64,000 bases of DNA from contig JAGBFB010000014.1 in assembly GCA_017936665.1 (NCBI GenBank), positions 27,946 to 91,945 of the forward strand, in the 5' to 3' direction. A program made the position numbers and the translations under genes. The stretch comes from Spirochaetaceae bacterium (GTDB taxonomy: Bacteria; Spirochaetota; Spirochaetia; Treponematales; Treponemataceae). The notes under the pieces are model-generated. The model saw only the letters and a list, made by a program, of their open reading frames with translations, was not told the origin of the DNA and ran no database searches. This document shows positions 42,824 to 52,073 of the stretch, in pieces (the stretch's first letter is position 1; each line of letters opens with the position of its first letter).

Positions 42824-44245
42824 TTAAACCATTTGTTCAGGATGAAATACTTCATCAAATTTTTCTGCAGTTAAAAATCCAAGTGCAACACAAGCTTCTT
42901 TTAGAGAAATATTTTCTTTGAATGCTTTTTTTGCTGTTTTTGCTGCATTTTCATAGCCAATATAAGGATTTAAAGCAGTTACTAACATTAAAGAGTTGTG
43001 CAAGTTATTGTGCATTTTTTCTTTATTTGCTTCGATTCCTACAGCACAGTTGTTATTAAAAGAAACAATTGATTCTGCTAATAAGCGTGCTGATTGCAAG
43101 AAATTGTAAATACATACAGGCATGAAAACATTTAATTCAAAGTTACCTTGACTTGCAGCCATTCCAACTGCTACATCATTTCCCATAACTTGTACAGCAA
43201 CCATTGTTACCGCTTCACATTGGGTCGGATTTACTTTTCCTGGCATAATTGATGAACCTGGTTCATTTTCTGGAATTTTAATTTCACCAAGACCAACACG
43301 AGGACCAGAAGCAAGCCAGCGTACATCATTTGCAATTTTCATCATATCAGCAGCTAAAGCTTTTAATGCACCGTGAGCAAAAACTAATTCATCTTTACTT
43401 GTTAAAGCGTGGAATTTATTTCCTGCTGTTACAAATTCTTTACCTGTTAATTTTGAAACTGCTTCAGCAACCTTAAAATCAAATCCCTTTGGAGCGTTTA
43501 ATCCTGTTCCAACAGCAGTTCCACCAAGAGCAAGTTCTCTTAAAGGTTTTAATGAAAGTTTGATAAGTTCAACATCTCTAATCAATGAAGATTTCCAACC
43601 TGAAATTTCTTGGCTGAATGTGATAGGTGTTGCATCTTGTAAGTGAGTTCGTCCTGATTTTACGATGCCTTCATTTTCTTTTTCTAATCTATCAAAAGTA
43701 TTGATTAAAAGTTCTACAGCAGGAATAAGTTTATCTTCTAAAATTGTTACAGCAGCAATATGCATGGCAGTAGGGAAAGTATCGTTAGAAGATTGACTCA
43801 TATTGATATCATCATTTGGATGAAGAAGTTTTTTTACCTTTGAAGCATCTTCAAAAAAAGTACCTGCAGGAAGGTTTGAAGCAATTTCGTTACCACGATT
43901 AGCGATAACTTCGTTTGCGTTCATATTTGATTGAGTTCCACTACCTGTTTGCCAAACAACAAGAGGAAAGTGGTCAAAAAGTTCTCCAGAAATAACTTCG
44001 TCACAAGCCTTAGAAATTGCATCTAATTTTTCGTTAGTCATTTTTTCTGGTTTTAAAGCATTATTTGCCATTGCAGCAGCTTTTTTTAGAACACCAAAAG
44101 CCTTTGTAATTTCGCGTGGCATTGTTTCAATTCCAACACCAATATTAAAGTTTTCATGACTTCTTTCTGTTTGTGCTGCCCAATATTTATTTGCAGGAAC
44201 TTTTACTTCTCCCATGGAGTCATGTTCAATTCTGTATTCCATCAT
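42824..44245 (-). CDS. fumC: class II fumarate hydratase
   Basis: 473 residues, iron-sulfur-free fumarase. Signature GSSIMPGKVNP with the catalytic serine loop, SGSGTQSNMNANEV, and GRTHLQDATPI are all present. Interconverts malate and fumarate and would supply the substrate of the fumarate reductase encoded downstream. Starts 14 bp after the dehydrogenase gene. Either of the first two methionines may be used. Confidence 0.95.
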   Translation of the reverse strand: MMEYRIEHDSMGEVKVPANKYWAAQTERSHENFNIGVGIETMPREITKAFGVLKKAAAMANNALKPEKMTNEKLDAISKACDEVISGELFDHFPLVVWQTGSGTQSNMNANEVIANRGNEIASNLPAGTFFEDASKVKKLLHPNDDINMSQSSNDTFPTAMHIAAVTILEDKLIPAVELLINTFDRLEKENEGIVKSGRTHLQDATPITFSQEISGWKSSLIRDVELIKLSLKPLRELALGGTAVGTGLNAPKGFDFKVAEAVSKLTGKEFVTAGNKFHALTSKDELVFAHGALKALAADMMKIANDVRWLASGPRVGLGEIKIPENEPGSSIMPGKVNPTQCEAVTMVAVQVMGNDVAVGMAASQGNFELNVFMPVCIYNFLQSARLLAESIVSFNNNCAVGIEANKEKMHNNLHNSLMLVTALNPYIGYENAAKTAKKAFKENISLKEACVALGFLTAEKFDEVFHPEQMV

Positions 44246-44259
44246 TGTATCCTTAAAAA

Positions 44260-45207
44260 TTAAAAGTTAAGTTGAGCGATAATGTCTTTTAGACATTTTG
44301 CACTGTATTGAAGTTTTTCTACTTCTTCATCTGTAAGTTTGAGTGCAAGTTTTCCTTCTGCACCTTGGTCACCTACGATTGAAAGTGTACTTAAACAAAC
44401 ATCATCAATACCATATTCACCATGCATCATTGTTGAAACTGTCAAAGAAGAATCAACTCCACTTACCAAGCATTTACAGATATGGCAAACTGACATTGCG
44501 ATTGCGTAGAAAGTTGCACCTTTTCTTTCGATAACGCGTCCACCAGATTTTCGAACATATTGTTCAACTTCTTCATGAACTAAAGGTGGAAGAAGCTTAT
44601 CTTTATCTGTAATACAGTTTGGATAATCATCAACATGAATATTAGAAATATTTGCAACAGACCAAGGAACGAAAGAAGAATCTCCATGTTCACCTAAAAC
44701 ATAAGCATGAACATTTTTTTGATTGATTTTATAATATTCAGCGATTCTTGCTCTTAATCTAGCTGAGTCTAAAACTGTTCCAGAACCGATAATTTGGTTT
44801 TCTTTTAGACCTGCTGTTTTATGGAATTGATAAGTAAGAATATCAATAGGATTTGAAACAATTACATAAAATGCATTAGGAGCATATTTTGTAATTTCAG
44901 GAATAATTGATTTTGTGATATTTACATTTGTTTGTGCAAGATCAAGTCGTGATTGTCCTGGTTTTCTTGCAACCCCAGAAGTAAGTATTACGATATCAGA
45001 ATCTTTTGCATCTTCGTAACTTCCTGCGTAAATAGAACATGATGGATAAAAAGATAAGCCTTGTCTAATATCAAGAGCTTCACCTAAAGCTTTGTTTACA
45101 TTGATGTCTACCATTACAATTTCAGATGCAATACCTTCAATAGCCATTGTATAAGCAATTGTAGAACCTACGCTACCTGAACCGATAATCGTAACCTTGT
45201 TTCTCAT
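44260..45207 (-). CDS. mdh: LDH/MDH-fold dehydrogenase, predicted malate dehydrogenase
   Basis: 315 residues. IIGSGSVGST is the nucleotide loop and Asp34 (MVDINV) favours NAD(H). Catalytic His in VLGEHGDSS and substrate-binding arginines are present. In the specificity loop (GVARKPGQSRLDL) Arg81 occupies the position of LDH Gln102; arginine there is the hallmark of malate dehydrogenases, and glutamine to arginine is the classic switch from pyruvate to oxaloacetate. Overall sequence looks LDH-like, so automatic annotation may call it lactate dehydrogenase. First gene of the operon, with AAGGA before its ATG. Confidence 0.8.
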   Translation of the reverse strand: MRNKVTIIGSGSVGSTIAYTMAIEGIASEIVMVDINVNKALGEALDIRQGLSFYPSCSIYAGSYEDAKDSDIVILTSGVARKPGQSRLDLAQTNVNITKSIIPEITKYAPNAFYVIVSNPIDILTYQFHKTAGLKENQIIGSGTVLDSARLRARIAEYYKINQKNVHAYVLGEHGDSSFVPWSVANISNIHVDDYPNCITDKDKLLPPLVHEEVEQYVRKSGGRVIERKGATFYAIAMSVCHICKCLVSGVDSSLTVSTMMHGEYGIDDVCLSTLSIVGDQGAEGKLALKLTDEEVEKLQYSAKCLKDIIAQLNF

Positions 45208-45266
45208 TATAAAACCGTCCTTATTATTTAATTTGGGTTTACTGTAATTTCGCTAAAATATTAACA

Positions 45267-45294
45267 AATTTAGACAATAACCCTATTATTTCAA
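45267..45294 (-). promoter_or_regulatory. candidate promoter of the mdh-Hdr-Flx-Frd operon
   Basis: Leftward: TTGAAA (45289-45294), 16 bp spacer, TAAATT (45267-45272), about 60 nt before the mdh ATG. Consensus is moderate on an AT-rich background. Confidence 0.4.
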
Positions 45295-45373
45295 AATTAT
45301 AAGTATTATACAGCAAAAGAAAAAGAATGTGAATAGATTTAGTTTTAATATAGATAAAAAATTATATATTTAA

Positions 45374-47692
45374 TTAAAGTTTTACTTTACAAAGACCATT
45401 TCCACGAATTTTTTTGTAAATTTTAGCATTAATAATAGAAGAAAAGTGATTTTTTTGAGAATTTTGTTTTTCTTCTATTATGAAGTGATTTTCTGGTCTA
45501 AGTAAATATAAAGAGTCAGCAAGTTTTTGTGCAGTTTGGATAGAAGTTCCATCTGGAAAAAATACATTGTGAATTTCGTTAAAATACATCCATTTTAAGT
45601 GTATTTTGGATGTATTTTCTGTAACAATTATAGGTTTTCCTCCTAACCAGAAAAATTGATTTTTATTTTTACAGTAAGAATTTTGTATAAAATCAATAAA
45701 TTCTTGATAATCATTAAATTCACTTAATTTTTTCTGTTCATATTTTTCGATTGATTTTTCTACAAAGTTGTGTGGAATTGTAGGTTGTGGCATAGGAAAA
45801 TCAAACCAAGATTGAACTTTTTTGTTTAAACCAATTCCGTGCATCCAGTTGTTTAATGCGTATTCGAGATAATCTGTGTAGCGTTGTGATTTTTCTTCAC
45901 CTTCAAATCTTATATCATTCTGTGCAAACCAAGAATTTTCATTATTTATAACTGGCTTTAATTTTGGATGTAATCCTTTTTGATATTCTGCAAAAAGAGT
46001 TGAATGTTTTGTTAAAACAAATTTGTGCCAAAAACTGCTATCTAATAATCCATTGGCAAAAAGTTGTCGTAAGGTTTCCATTGAGTTGATTAAATCTTGT
46101 GGAGTTTCGGAATAAAATCCATAAATCATATAAGCATGAACTAAAATTCCAGCTTCTTTAAATGAAGCACAGCTTGCAATAATTGAATCAAAATCTGTTC
46201 CCTTGTTTACTTCTTGTAAACCTTTTCCTGTAGCAATTTCAATTCCACCAGAAACACCTGTTAATCCACCATAGCTAAGAAAGTCTGCTAAATCTCGGGA
46301 GAATGTTTTTTCAAATCTGATGTTTCCCCAAAAAGTTAATCGTTTTTCTTGCAATTTATTTTTACAATTTAGCAAAGCAAATTCTGATAATGATTTTGGA
46401 GGAGAGGCTTCATCCACAAAATGTATTCCGTAAATACCAGTTTTTTTTGCTTGGTCGTAAAGCCAATTGTACAAAAGTTTTGTATCGATTCTTGAGTAAT
46501 TGCAAACATAATCAAGTGTCGTATCGCAAAAAGCACATCGATGCCAATAACAACCATGAGCAAGATAAGATTTTAGCCAACTTCCGTCTGACCAAATTCT
46601 GTGCATTGGATTTATATCATCTGCAAGTCTTGGATAAAGTGAAAAATCAATTTCTGAAAAATCAGGAAAAACTTTTTTTGTAAATTCATTTTCTATTTTA
46701 GAAATTTGTAAATCATTTTCTTTTGGGTAAATAATTTTATTATTTGAAAAATAAGTTGCTTTATAATATTTGCTTTCATCTTTTGAAAAATTATTTTTCA
46801 TTAAGTCGATATAAGAGCCGTACCCTCTATCGTAACTTACAAAATCTACATAATCAAAAAGTTTTGCTTCATTTATATTTCTAAGTTCTGTATTTATGAA
46901 ACCTCCACCGATGGAAATTATTGCATTGTCTCCAAAATAATTTTTTATTTCTTTTGCAATATGAAGACTTGATGCAAAACAACCTGCAAATGGAACAGAA
47001 ATACAAAATAAAATTTTTTCTTTTTCTGAATTTTTATTTTCTGATTTTTGTGAAGTATTAATTTGTAAAAATAAATTTTTTAATAAGGGGGTAAGAAAAT
47101 TTTTTAAAATTGGTGAATCAATTACTTTTAAAAATTTTGAAAAATCTTTTTCACTAGTTGCTAAATGTTCTGCGTAACGAATTAAAGAAAAGTTTTTATC
47201 AAAAACAACATTGATGTAATCTGCTAAATCTGCTAAAGCAAAGGAAGCTAAAAATCTTGCATCGTCTATTGTAACTTCTCTATTTAATTGTGAAAGAAAA
47301 TTTTCCATTCTGCTTCCACGAGGTGCAAAAGGAGAAAAAATAAATTCATGACAAAATTCTCTTCCGTTGGAATCTGTAAGAATTGATTTTATTTTATCAA
47401 TCCAATTTATCCATGAATCTTTTTGAAAAATATATCGGTGTAAATTAAAAGAAGTATTTTCATCATTAGATTCTTGTGCAATATGTAACGCTTTTTCTGT
47501 TGTTAATTCAAAAAGTCTAGTTAATCCAGTTTTAGAAAAAATGTTATTATATAGAAGATTTGATAAATCAAACCATTGTACGCTAGAAAATTTAATAATG
47601 TCTTGTTGTAAAAAAAATGATTTTAAATATGCTCCAGATGGATAAGGTGTATTTAATTGAACTAGTGGTGATTGAAAAATAACAACTTTCAT
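45374..47692 (-). CDS. B12-binding-type radical SAM protein
   Basis: 772 residues from MKVVIFQSPLVQ. N-terminal half resembles a cobalamin-binding Rossmann domain (ISVPFAGCFASSLHIAKEIK, IISIGGGFIN). The radical SAM motif GCYWHRCAFCD is C-x4-C-x2-C, followed by GIHFVDEASPP and SGGIEIATGKGLQ, typical of the TIM-barrel half. The substrate is unknown; the C-terminal region (about 600-772) has no recognised domain. An upstream ATG at 47728 would add 12 residues. It stands alone, divergent from an FAD dehydrogenase. Confidence 0.78.
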   Translation of the reverse strand: MKVVIFQSPLVQLNTPYPSGAYLKSFFLQQDIIKFSSVQWFDLSNLLYNNIFSKTGLTRLFELTTEKALHIAQESNDENTSFNLHRYIFQKDSWINWIDKIKSILTDSNGREFCHEFIFSPFAPRGSRMENFLSQLNREVTIDDARFLASFALADLADYINVVFDKNFSLIRYAEHLATSEKDFSKFLKVIDSPILKNFLTPLLKNLFLQINTSQKSENKNSEKEKILFCISVPFAGCFASSLHIAKEIKNYFGDNAIISIGGGFINTELRNINEAKLFDYVDFVSYDRGYGSYIDLMKNNFSKDESKYYKATYFSNNKIIYPKENDLQISKIENEFTKKVFPDFSEIDFSLYPRLADDINPMHRIWSDGSWLKSYLAHGCYWHRCAFCDTTLDYVCNYSRIDTKLLYNWLYDQAKKTGIYGIHFVDEASPPKSLSEFALLNCKNKLQEKRLTFWGNIRFEKTFSRDLADFLSYGGLTGVSGGIEIATGKGLQEVNKGTDFDSIIASCASFKEAGILVHAYMIYGFYSETPQDLINSMETLRQLFANGLLDSSFWHKFVLTKHSTLFAEYQKGLHPKLKPVINNENSWFAQNDIRFEGEEKSQRYTDYLEYALNNWMHGIGLNKKVQSWFDFPMPQPTIPHNFVEKSIEKYEQKKLSEFNDYQEFIDFIQNSYCKNKNQFFWLGGKPIIVTENTSKIHLKWMYFNEIHNVFFPDGTSIQTAQKLADSLYLLRPENHFIIEEKQNSQKNHFSSIINAKIYKKIRGNGLCKVKL

Positions 47693-47716
47693 AAATTGAA
47701 TTATATCAGATATGAC

Positions 47717-47746
47717 TTGATGTAGCAATAAAATATAATATATACT
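47717..47746 (+). promoter_or_regulatory. candidate leaderless promoter of the FAD dehydrogenase
   Basis: TTGATG at 47717-47722, 18 bp spacer, TATACT at 47741-47746; the ATG at 47754 begins 8 nt after the -10 box and lacks a Shine-Dalgarno sequence. Confidence 0.4.
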
Positions 47747-47753
47747 TTTAGTT

Positions 47754-49379
47754 ATGATTTACGAAACAACAATTACAATTTTACCAGAAGAAGAAAATAA
47801 TAAATCTTTAATTGAAAATAAAATCTTAAAACAACTTAATATTAAAAATAAATCAAGTGTAAATGCTTTTGTTCTCAAGAAAAAATCAATTGATGCACGA
47901 AAAGGAAAAATAAAATTTCATTTAAAATATTCTGTTTATGTTGGAGAAAATCCAGAACAAGAAAAATTTATACCTAAATGGAAAACTGTAAACACAAATA
48001 AAAAAGTAGTAATAGTAGGTTCTGGTCCTGCTGGTCTTTTTGCAGCATTGCAACTTTTAGAATTTGGAATAAAACCTATTGTAATTGAAAGAGGAAGTAG
48101 AACTTCAAAACGAAAAGTTGATATTGCAAAAATTAGTACAACTGGTATTGTAGATGAAAACTCAAATTATTGTTTTGGTGAAGGTGGAGCAGGAACTTTT
48201 TCTGACGGAAAACTTTTTACACGTTCAAACAAGCGTGGTGATATTTCAAAAATTCTTTCTATATTTCATTATCATGGAGCTGATAAAAAAATCTTATCAG
48301 ATGCTCATCCACATATTGGTTCTGATAAACTTCCAAAAATTATAAATAATATGATTGATACAATAATTAAATTTGGTGGTGAAGTTTACTTTGATAAAAT
48401 TTGTACTGATTTAATTTTAGAAAAAGATGAAAAAAATAATTTTATTACAAAAGGAATAATTTGTATCGATTCAAACGAAAAAACTATAATACAAAAAATT
48501 TATTCTGATGCAGTTATTCTTGCAACAGGACATTCTGCAACAGATATATATAAAATGATTTATGATTGTTGTTGTAAAAATAATCTTGAAGTGGACAAAG
48601 TTTTACAAGAAAAAACTTTTGCAGTTGGTGTTAGAGTAGAACATCCTCGTCAAGTTATTGATAAAATTCAATATCATGGAAAAGAAAGAACAGAAAACTT
48701 AGGTGCAGCAGAATATAGATTAACGACACAAGTTGATGAAAGAGGAGTGTATTCTTTTTGTATGTGTCCAGGAGGATTAGTTGTTCCGTCTTCATCAGGT
48801 AAAGAAGAAATTGTTGTAAATGGAATGTCACCTTCAAGTAGAAATTCTAAATGGTCAAATTCTGCTATAGTTGTTGAAGTAAGACCAGAGGATGCAAAAG
48901 AAATTTTACAAAAAAATAAAATTGATGATAATGAAAATTTACTTTCTACTTTGAACTTTAGAACATATTTAGAAAAATTAACTTATCAAAATGGAAATGG
49001 AATAAAAGCTCCTGCTCAAAAGTTGATTGATTTTATTGAAGAAAGAAAAACTAATACTTTTCCAGAAACATCATATACTCCAGGATTAATTTCTTCTCGA
49101 TTAGATTTGTGGCTACCTGATTTTATAAAATCTCGTTTACAAAAAGCATTCAAAAAATTTAATGAAAATATGAAAGGCTTTATTTGTGATGAAGCAATTC
49201 TTATTGCAAGTGAAACAAGAACTTCAACCCCAATAAGAATTTTAAGAGATAAAGAAACTATGGAAAGTCCTGTAATAAAAAATTTATATCCTGCAGGAGA
49301 AGGCTCTGGGTATTCAGGTGGAATTGTTTCATCTGCAATGGACGGAGAAAATGTTGCAAAAAAGATAAGTGAAAATTAG
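47754..49379 (+). CDS. FAD-dependent dehydrogenase (COG2509-type)
   Basis: 541 residues. An N-terminal ferredoxin-like region (about 1-75) precedes the FAD loop VIVGSGPAGLFAAL (near 85-98). GEGGAGTFSDGKLFTR, TFAVGVRVEHPRQVID, YSFCMCPGGLVVP and LYPAGEGSGYSGGIVSSAMDG are hallmarks of the widespread, uncharacterised flavoprotein family COG2509. Substrate unknown. Possible leaderless start. Confidence 0.85.
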   Translation: MIYETTITILPEEENNKSLIENKILKQLNIKNKSSVNAFVLKKKSIDARKGKIKFHLKYSVYVGENPEQEKFIPKWKTVNTNKKVVIVGSGPAGLFAALQLLEFGIKPIVIERGSRTSKRKVDIAKISTTGIVDENSNYCFGEGGAGTFSDGKLFTRSNKRGDISKILSIFHYHGADKKILSDAHPHIGSDKLPKIINNMIDTIIKFGGEVYFDKICTDLILEKDEKNNFITKGIICIDSNEKTIIQKIYSDAVILATGHSATDIYKMIYDCCCKNNLEVDKVLQEKTFAVGVRVEHPRQVIDKIQYHGKERTENLGAAEYRLTTQVDERGVYSFCMCPGGLVVPSSSGKEEIVVNGMSPSSRNSKWSNSAIVVEVRPEDAKEILQKNKIDDNENLLSTLNFRTYLEKLTYQNGNGIKAPAQKLIDFIEERKTNTFPETSYTPGLISSRLDLWLPDFIKSRLQKAFKKFNENMKGFICDEAILIASETRTSTPIRILRDKETMESPVIKNLYPAGEGSGYSGGIVSSAMDGENVAKKISEN

Positions 49380-49473
49380 TTTTTTTTGTAAAATGTCAAT
49401 TTTTAATTTACCAATTTTGAAATTTTATATGATAAAATAAATTTAAAATTATAAATATAAAAGAGGTAATATT

Positions 49474-50730
49474 ATGAATTCTACAGAATATGAAAAATAT
49501 TATGATGAAATGTGTTTAAAACATAATAATATGTTGGATTTCAATTTTTTTGAAGAGGATTTTTCTGAAATTTCTTTTTTAGAAAAAGCGATTTACTATG
49601 AAGATTTATCTTTACTTGATAATGACAATTTATCGTTCAATGTAAATATGAGATTAAAATATAATTATACATTATTAATGATTGCAACTTTTTATAGTTC
49701 AGAAAAATTTGTTAATTATCTTTTAGAACATGGAGCTGAAGTTGATGCAATAAGTAATAATGGTTCAACAGCTTTGCATTATTTATGTGCAGATATAATG
49801 ATTCAAAATAGAGAAGGTATATTTTTTTCACTTGTTAAAAATAAAGCAAATATAGAACTTAGAAATTATGATGGATTAAATCCTTTTTTATTAGCAGCTG
49901 GTTCAAATGCTGTTGATTTTTTGGAACTTCTTATAGAATACGGTGTTGATATCAATACTACACATGATACATACTTAAATGCTTTATATTATGCTATAAT
50001 AAAAGATTCTTATGAGGCTGCAAAATTTTTATTTGAAAAAGAATTATATCAATCGTTTAATGGCGAACAAAATTATGAAATGCTTACATTTTTTATTGAA
50101 AAAAAAGATAGAGAAATTGTAAAACAAATTCTAAATAAAATATCTTTTTCTCAAGAAGATTTAAATAGAGCTTTATCTCGGGCTGCTATTAGTAATAATT
50201 TAGGAATTGTTAAAGAATTATACTATTCCGGAATAGATATAAAAAATAATCAACAGTTGGTATTAATTGCAAAAGCAAAAAATAATGAAGAAATGTTTCA
50301 ATTTTTTAAAGAAAAAGGTGCTCCTATGGAGTGCTTGAAGGACGATTCTAAAATTAATAAAACTATTTATTCTGGATTACCAAAAGAACAGCAAACAATA
50401 AAAGAATTCTGTGATTTTCAGACTACATTAAATAAATATATAGTTTCTTTTTTGAAAAAAAATCCAAATAAAAAAGAATCTGATATTTATAAAAACAGTA
50501 GATTAATTTCTAGACAACTTTTTTCTAATATTAGAAAAAGAAAAGGATATAAAACAAAAAAAGATAAAATTGTTGTTCTTGCAGCAAATATGAATTTAAC
50601 TTATGGGGAACTAGAAGAGTTACTTGAAAGTGCAGGTTTTGCATTGTCAGTAGGAAATGAAGTTGATGTAAAAGTTATAAATGCTTTTAAAAATAATCAA
50701 TATACCTATATTGAAGATTTATTTTTGTAA
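49474..50730 (+). CDS. ankyrin-repeat protein with C-terminal HTH-like domain
   Basis: 418 residues. Several ankyrin repeats occupy about 65-290 (NYTLLMIATFYSSEKFVNYLLEHG and NGSTALHYLCAD; DGLNPFLLAAGS). A separate C-terminal domain (about 310-418) has the pattern RQLFSNIRK...GYKTKK...VVLAANMNLTYGELEELLESAGFALS...YIEDLFL. I recall this cassette attached to other N-terminal domains, such as macro domains, in gut bacteria, but cannot name it. AGAGG lies before the ATG. Function unknown; a host- or phage-facing protein is possible. Confidence 0.7.
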   Translation: MNSTEYEKYYDEMCLKHNNMLDFNFFEEDFSEISFLEKAIYYEDLSLLDNDNLSFNVNMRLKYNYTLLMIATFYSSEKFVNYLLEHGAEVDAISNNGSTALHYLCADIMIQNREGIFFSLVKNKANIELRNYDGLNPFLLAAGSNAVDFLELLIEYGVDINTTHDTYLNALYYAIIKDSYEAAKFLFEKELYQSFNGEQNYEMLTFFIEKKDREIVKQILNKISFSQEDLNRALSRAAISNNLGIVKELYYSGIDIKNNQQLVLIAKAKNNEEMFQFFKEKGAPMECLKDDSKINKTIYSGLPKEQQTIKEFCDFQTTLNKYIVSFLKKNPNKKESDIYKNSRLISRQLFSNIRKRKGYKTKKDKIVVLAANMNLTYGELEELLESAGFALSVGNEVDVKVINAFKNNQYTYIEDLFL

Positions 50731-50804
50731 ATTAGTAAATAATAAACTATACAGTTGAATGTTTGTTGTTCAAAATTAATAGTTTTTCGAAGTTAGGAGA
50801 TTTT

Positions 50805-51122
50805 ATGTTTTGTAATAAATGTGGAAATGAATTTGATAATAATTTTCAGTTTTGTCCTAAATGCGGAGAAAAAATCAATACCGAAAAGAAAGGTAATGAA
50901 GAATTTTATGCTTTCTGGATTTTAGGAATTGTATTTTGTATTTTACAGTATTTTTATGATTATTATTGTGTAGTATCTGTAACTGCTTTAGTTTTTTCTT
51001 GTATAGGTTTTTATAAATCAAAAGAAATTAGAGGTTTTTGGATGGTGATTTCAATTATTTGTATTACTTTTGCAGCGATTAGCGTATTGCTAAATGTAAT
51101 TTTGATGTTAGATTGTTTATAA
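50805..51122 (+). CDS. zinc-ribbon membrane protein
   Basis: 105 residues. Two CxxC pairs (CNKCG and CPKCG) form an N-terminal zinc ribbon (residues 3-25), followed by a charged linker and three hydrophobic spans. Start ATG is set by AGGAGA 5 nt upstream; the longer frame from 50763 adds unrelated residues. Function unknown; such proteins are often accessory envelope or regulatory proteins. Confidence 0.75.
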   Translation: MFCNKCGNEFDNNFQFCPKCGEKINTEKKGNEEFYAFWILGIVFCILQYFYDYYCVVSVTALVFSCIGFYKSKEIRGFWMVISIICITFAAISVLLNVILMLDCL

Positions 51123-51135
51123 GTTCTTTGTTAAT

Positions 51136-51942
51136 TTACTCTTTCAAAATCAATCCAATGATTGCAACTTGTATTTTTGCTGGAAGAAAATTTAATAACC
51201 GTAAGAGAGGATTTCGATTTATGTTGTAAATGAACTTTGGTTTTTTACAAGAAATTGAAATTAAAACTTTTTGTGCTATTTTTTCTGGCAAAATATTTTT
51301 TGCTTCTACACTATCTACAATTTTCTTAAAACGAATTGCGTTGCAACTATAATTTTTTGTATTTTCAATAAATTTATCAAGTGCTGTAGTTGAATCATTC
51401 AATAAAGTTGTTTTTACAGCACCTGGTCTTATAACTACAACTTCCATACCAAGTAATTGTAATTCCATTCGTAATGAAAAGGCATATTTTTCTAAGGCTG
51501 TTTTTGTAATTCCGTATAAACCTGTAAAAGGTAATGGATCTAAAGGTGCTAATTCACTTGTTGTAATAACAATTCTACTTTTATTTTTTAGAAGTGGAAA
51601 AAAATCTTTATTAATTCGATATACGCCAAATAAATTTACTTGGAAAATTTTATTAAATCTTTTTTCATCTATTTCTATTAAAGAATCTAAATCATAAATT
51701 CCTGATGTATGAATAATTGCAAATAAAGAATTAGTTTTTTCTTTGATTTTATTAAAAGTATTTTTAATTGATTCTATTGATGTTACATCACATTCATATT
51801 GAAAAAAGTTTTCAGAATTTTTGCTTGTTATTGATTTATCAATTCCAAAAACTCTGTAGTTTTGTTCAATAAGTTTTTTGCAGATTGCACTTCCCATGCC
51901 ACCACAACAACCTGTAACTAAAATATCTTTTTGTTCGTTCAT
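51136..51942 (-). CDS. short-chain dehydrogenase/reductase
   Basis: 268 residues, Rossmann-fold SDR. The nucleotide loop is TGCCGGMGSAI (variant of TGxxxGxG), the catalytic tyrosine and lysine are in GLYGITKTALEKY, serine in TTSELAPLDP. The acidic residue in CDVTS fits NAD(P) binding. Cofactor preference and substrate are unknown. The gene begins 68 bp beyond the pheT terminator and has its own short upstream region. Convergent with the zinc-ribbon gene. Confidence 0.82.
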   Translation of the reverse strand: MNEQKDILVTGCCGGMGSAICKKLIEQNYRVFGIDKSITSKNSENFFQYECDVTSIESIKNTFNKIKEKTNSLFAIIHTSGIYDLDSLIEIDEKRFNKIFQVNLFGVYRINKDFFPLLKNKSRIVITTSELAPLDPLPFTGLYGITKTALEKYAFSLRMELQLLGMEVVVIRPGAVKTTLLNDSTTALDKFIENTKNYSCNAIRFKKIVDSVEAKNILPEKIAQKVLISISCKKPKFIYNINRNPLLRLLNFLPAKIQVAIIGLILKE

Positions 51943-52010
51943 AAAAATATTATAAAGTATTTATTTAATATTTTCTATTGAAAAATGAAAGAAACAAAAA
52001 TTTTGTAAAT

Positions 52011-52048
52011 AAAAAAGCCACCAAACATTTTTTTTAACGTTTAGTGGC
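52011..52048 (-). terminator. intrinsic terminator after pheT
   Basis: Leftward stem of 13 bp, including two G-T pairs: arms at 52036-52048 (AACGTTTAGTGGC) and 52017-52029 (GCCACCAAACATT), 6-nt loop, followed by six T's at 52011-52016. The strongest terminator in the window. Confidence 0.88.
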
Positions 52049-52073
52049 GTAAATTAAAATTTAATTTTAAAAC

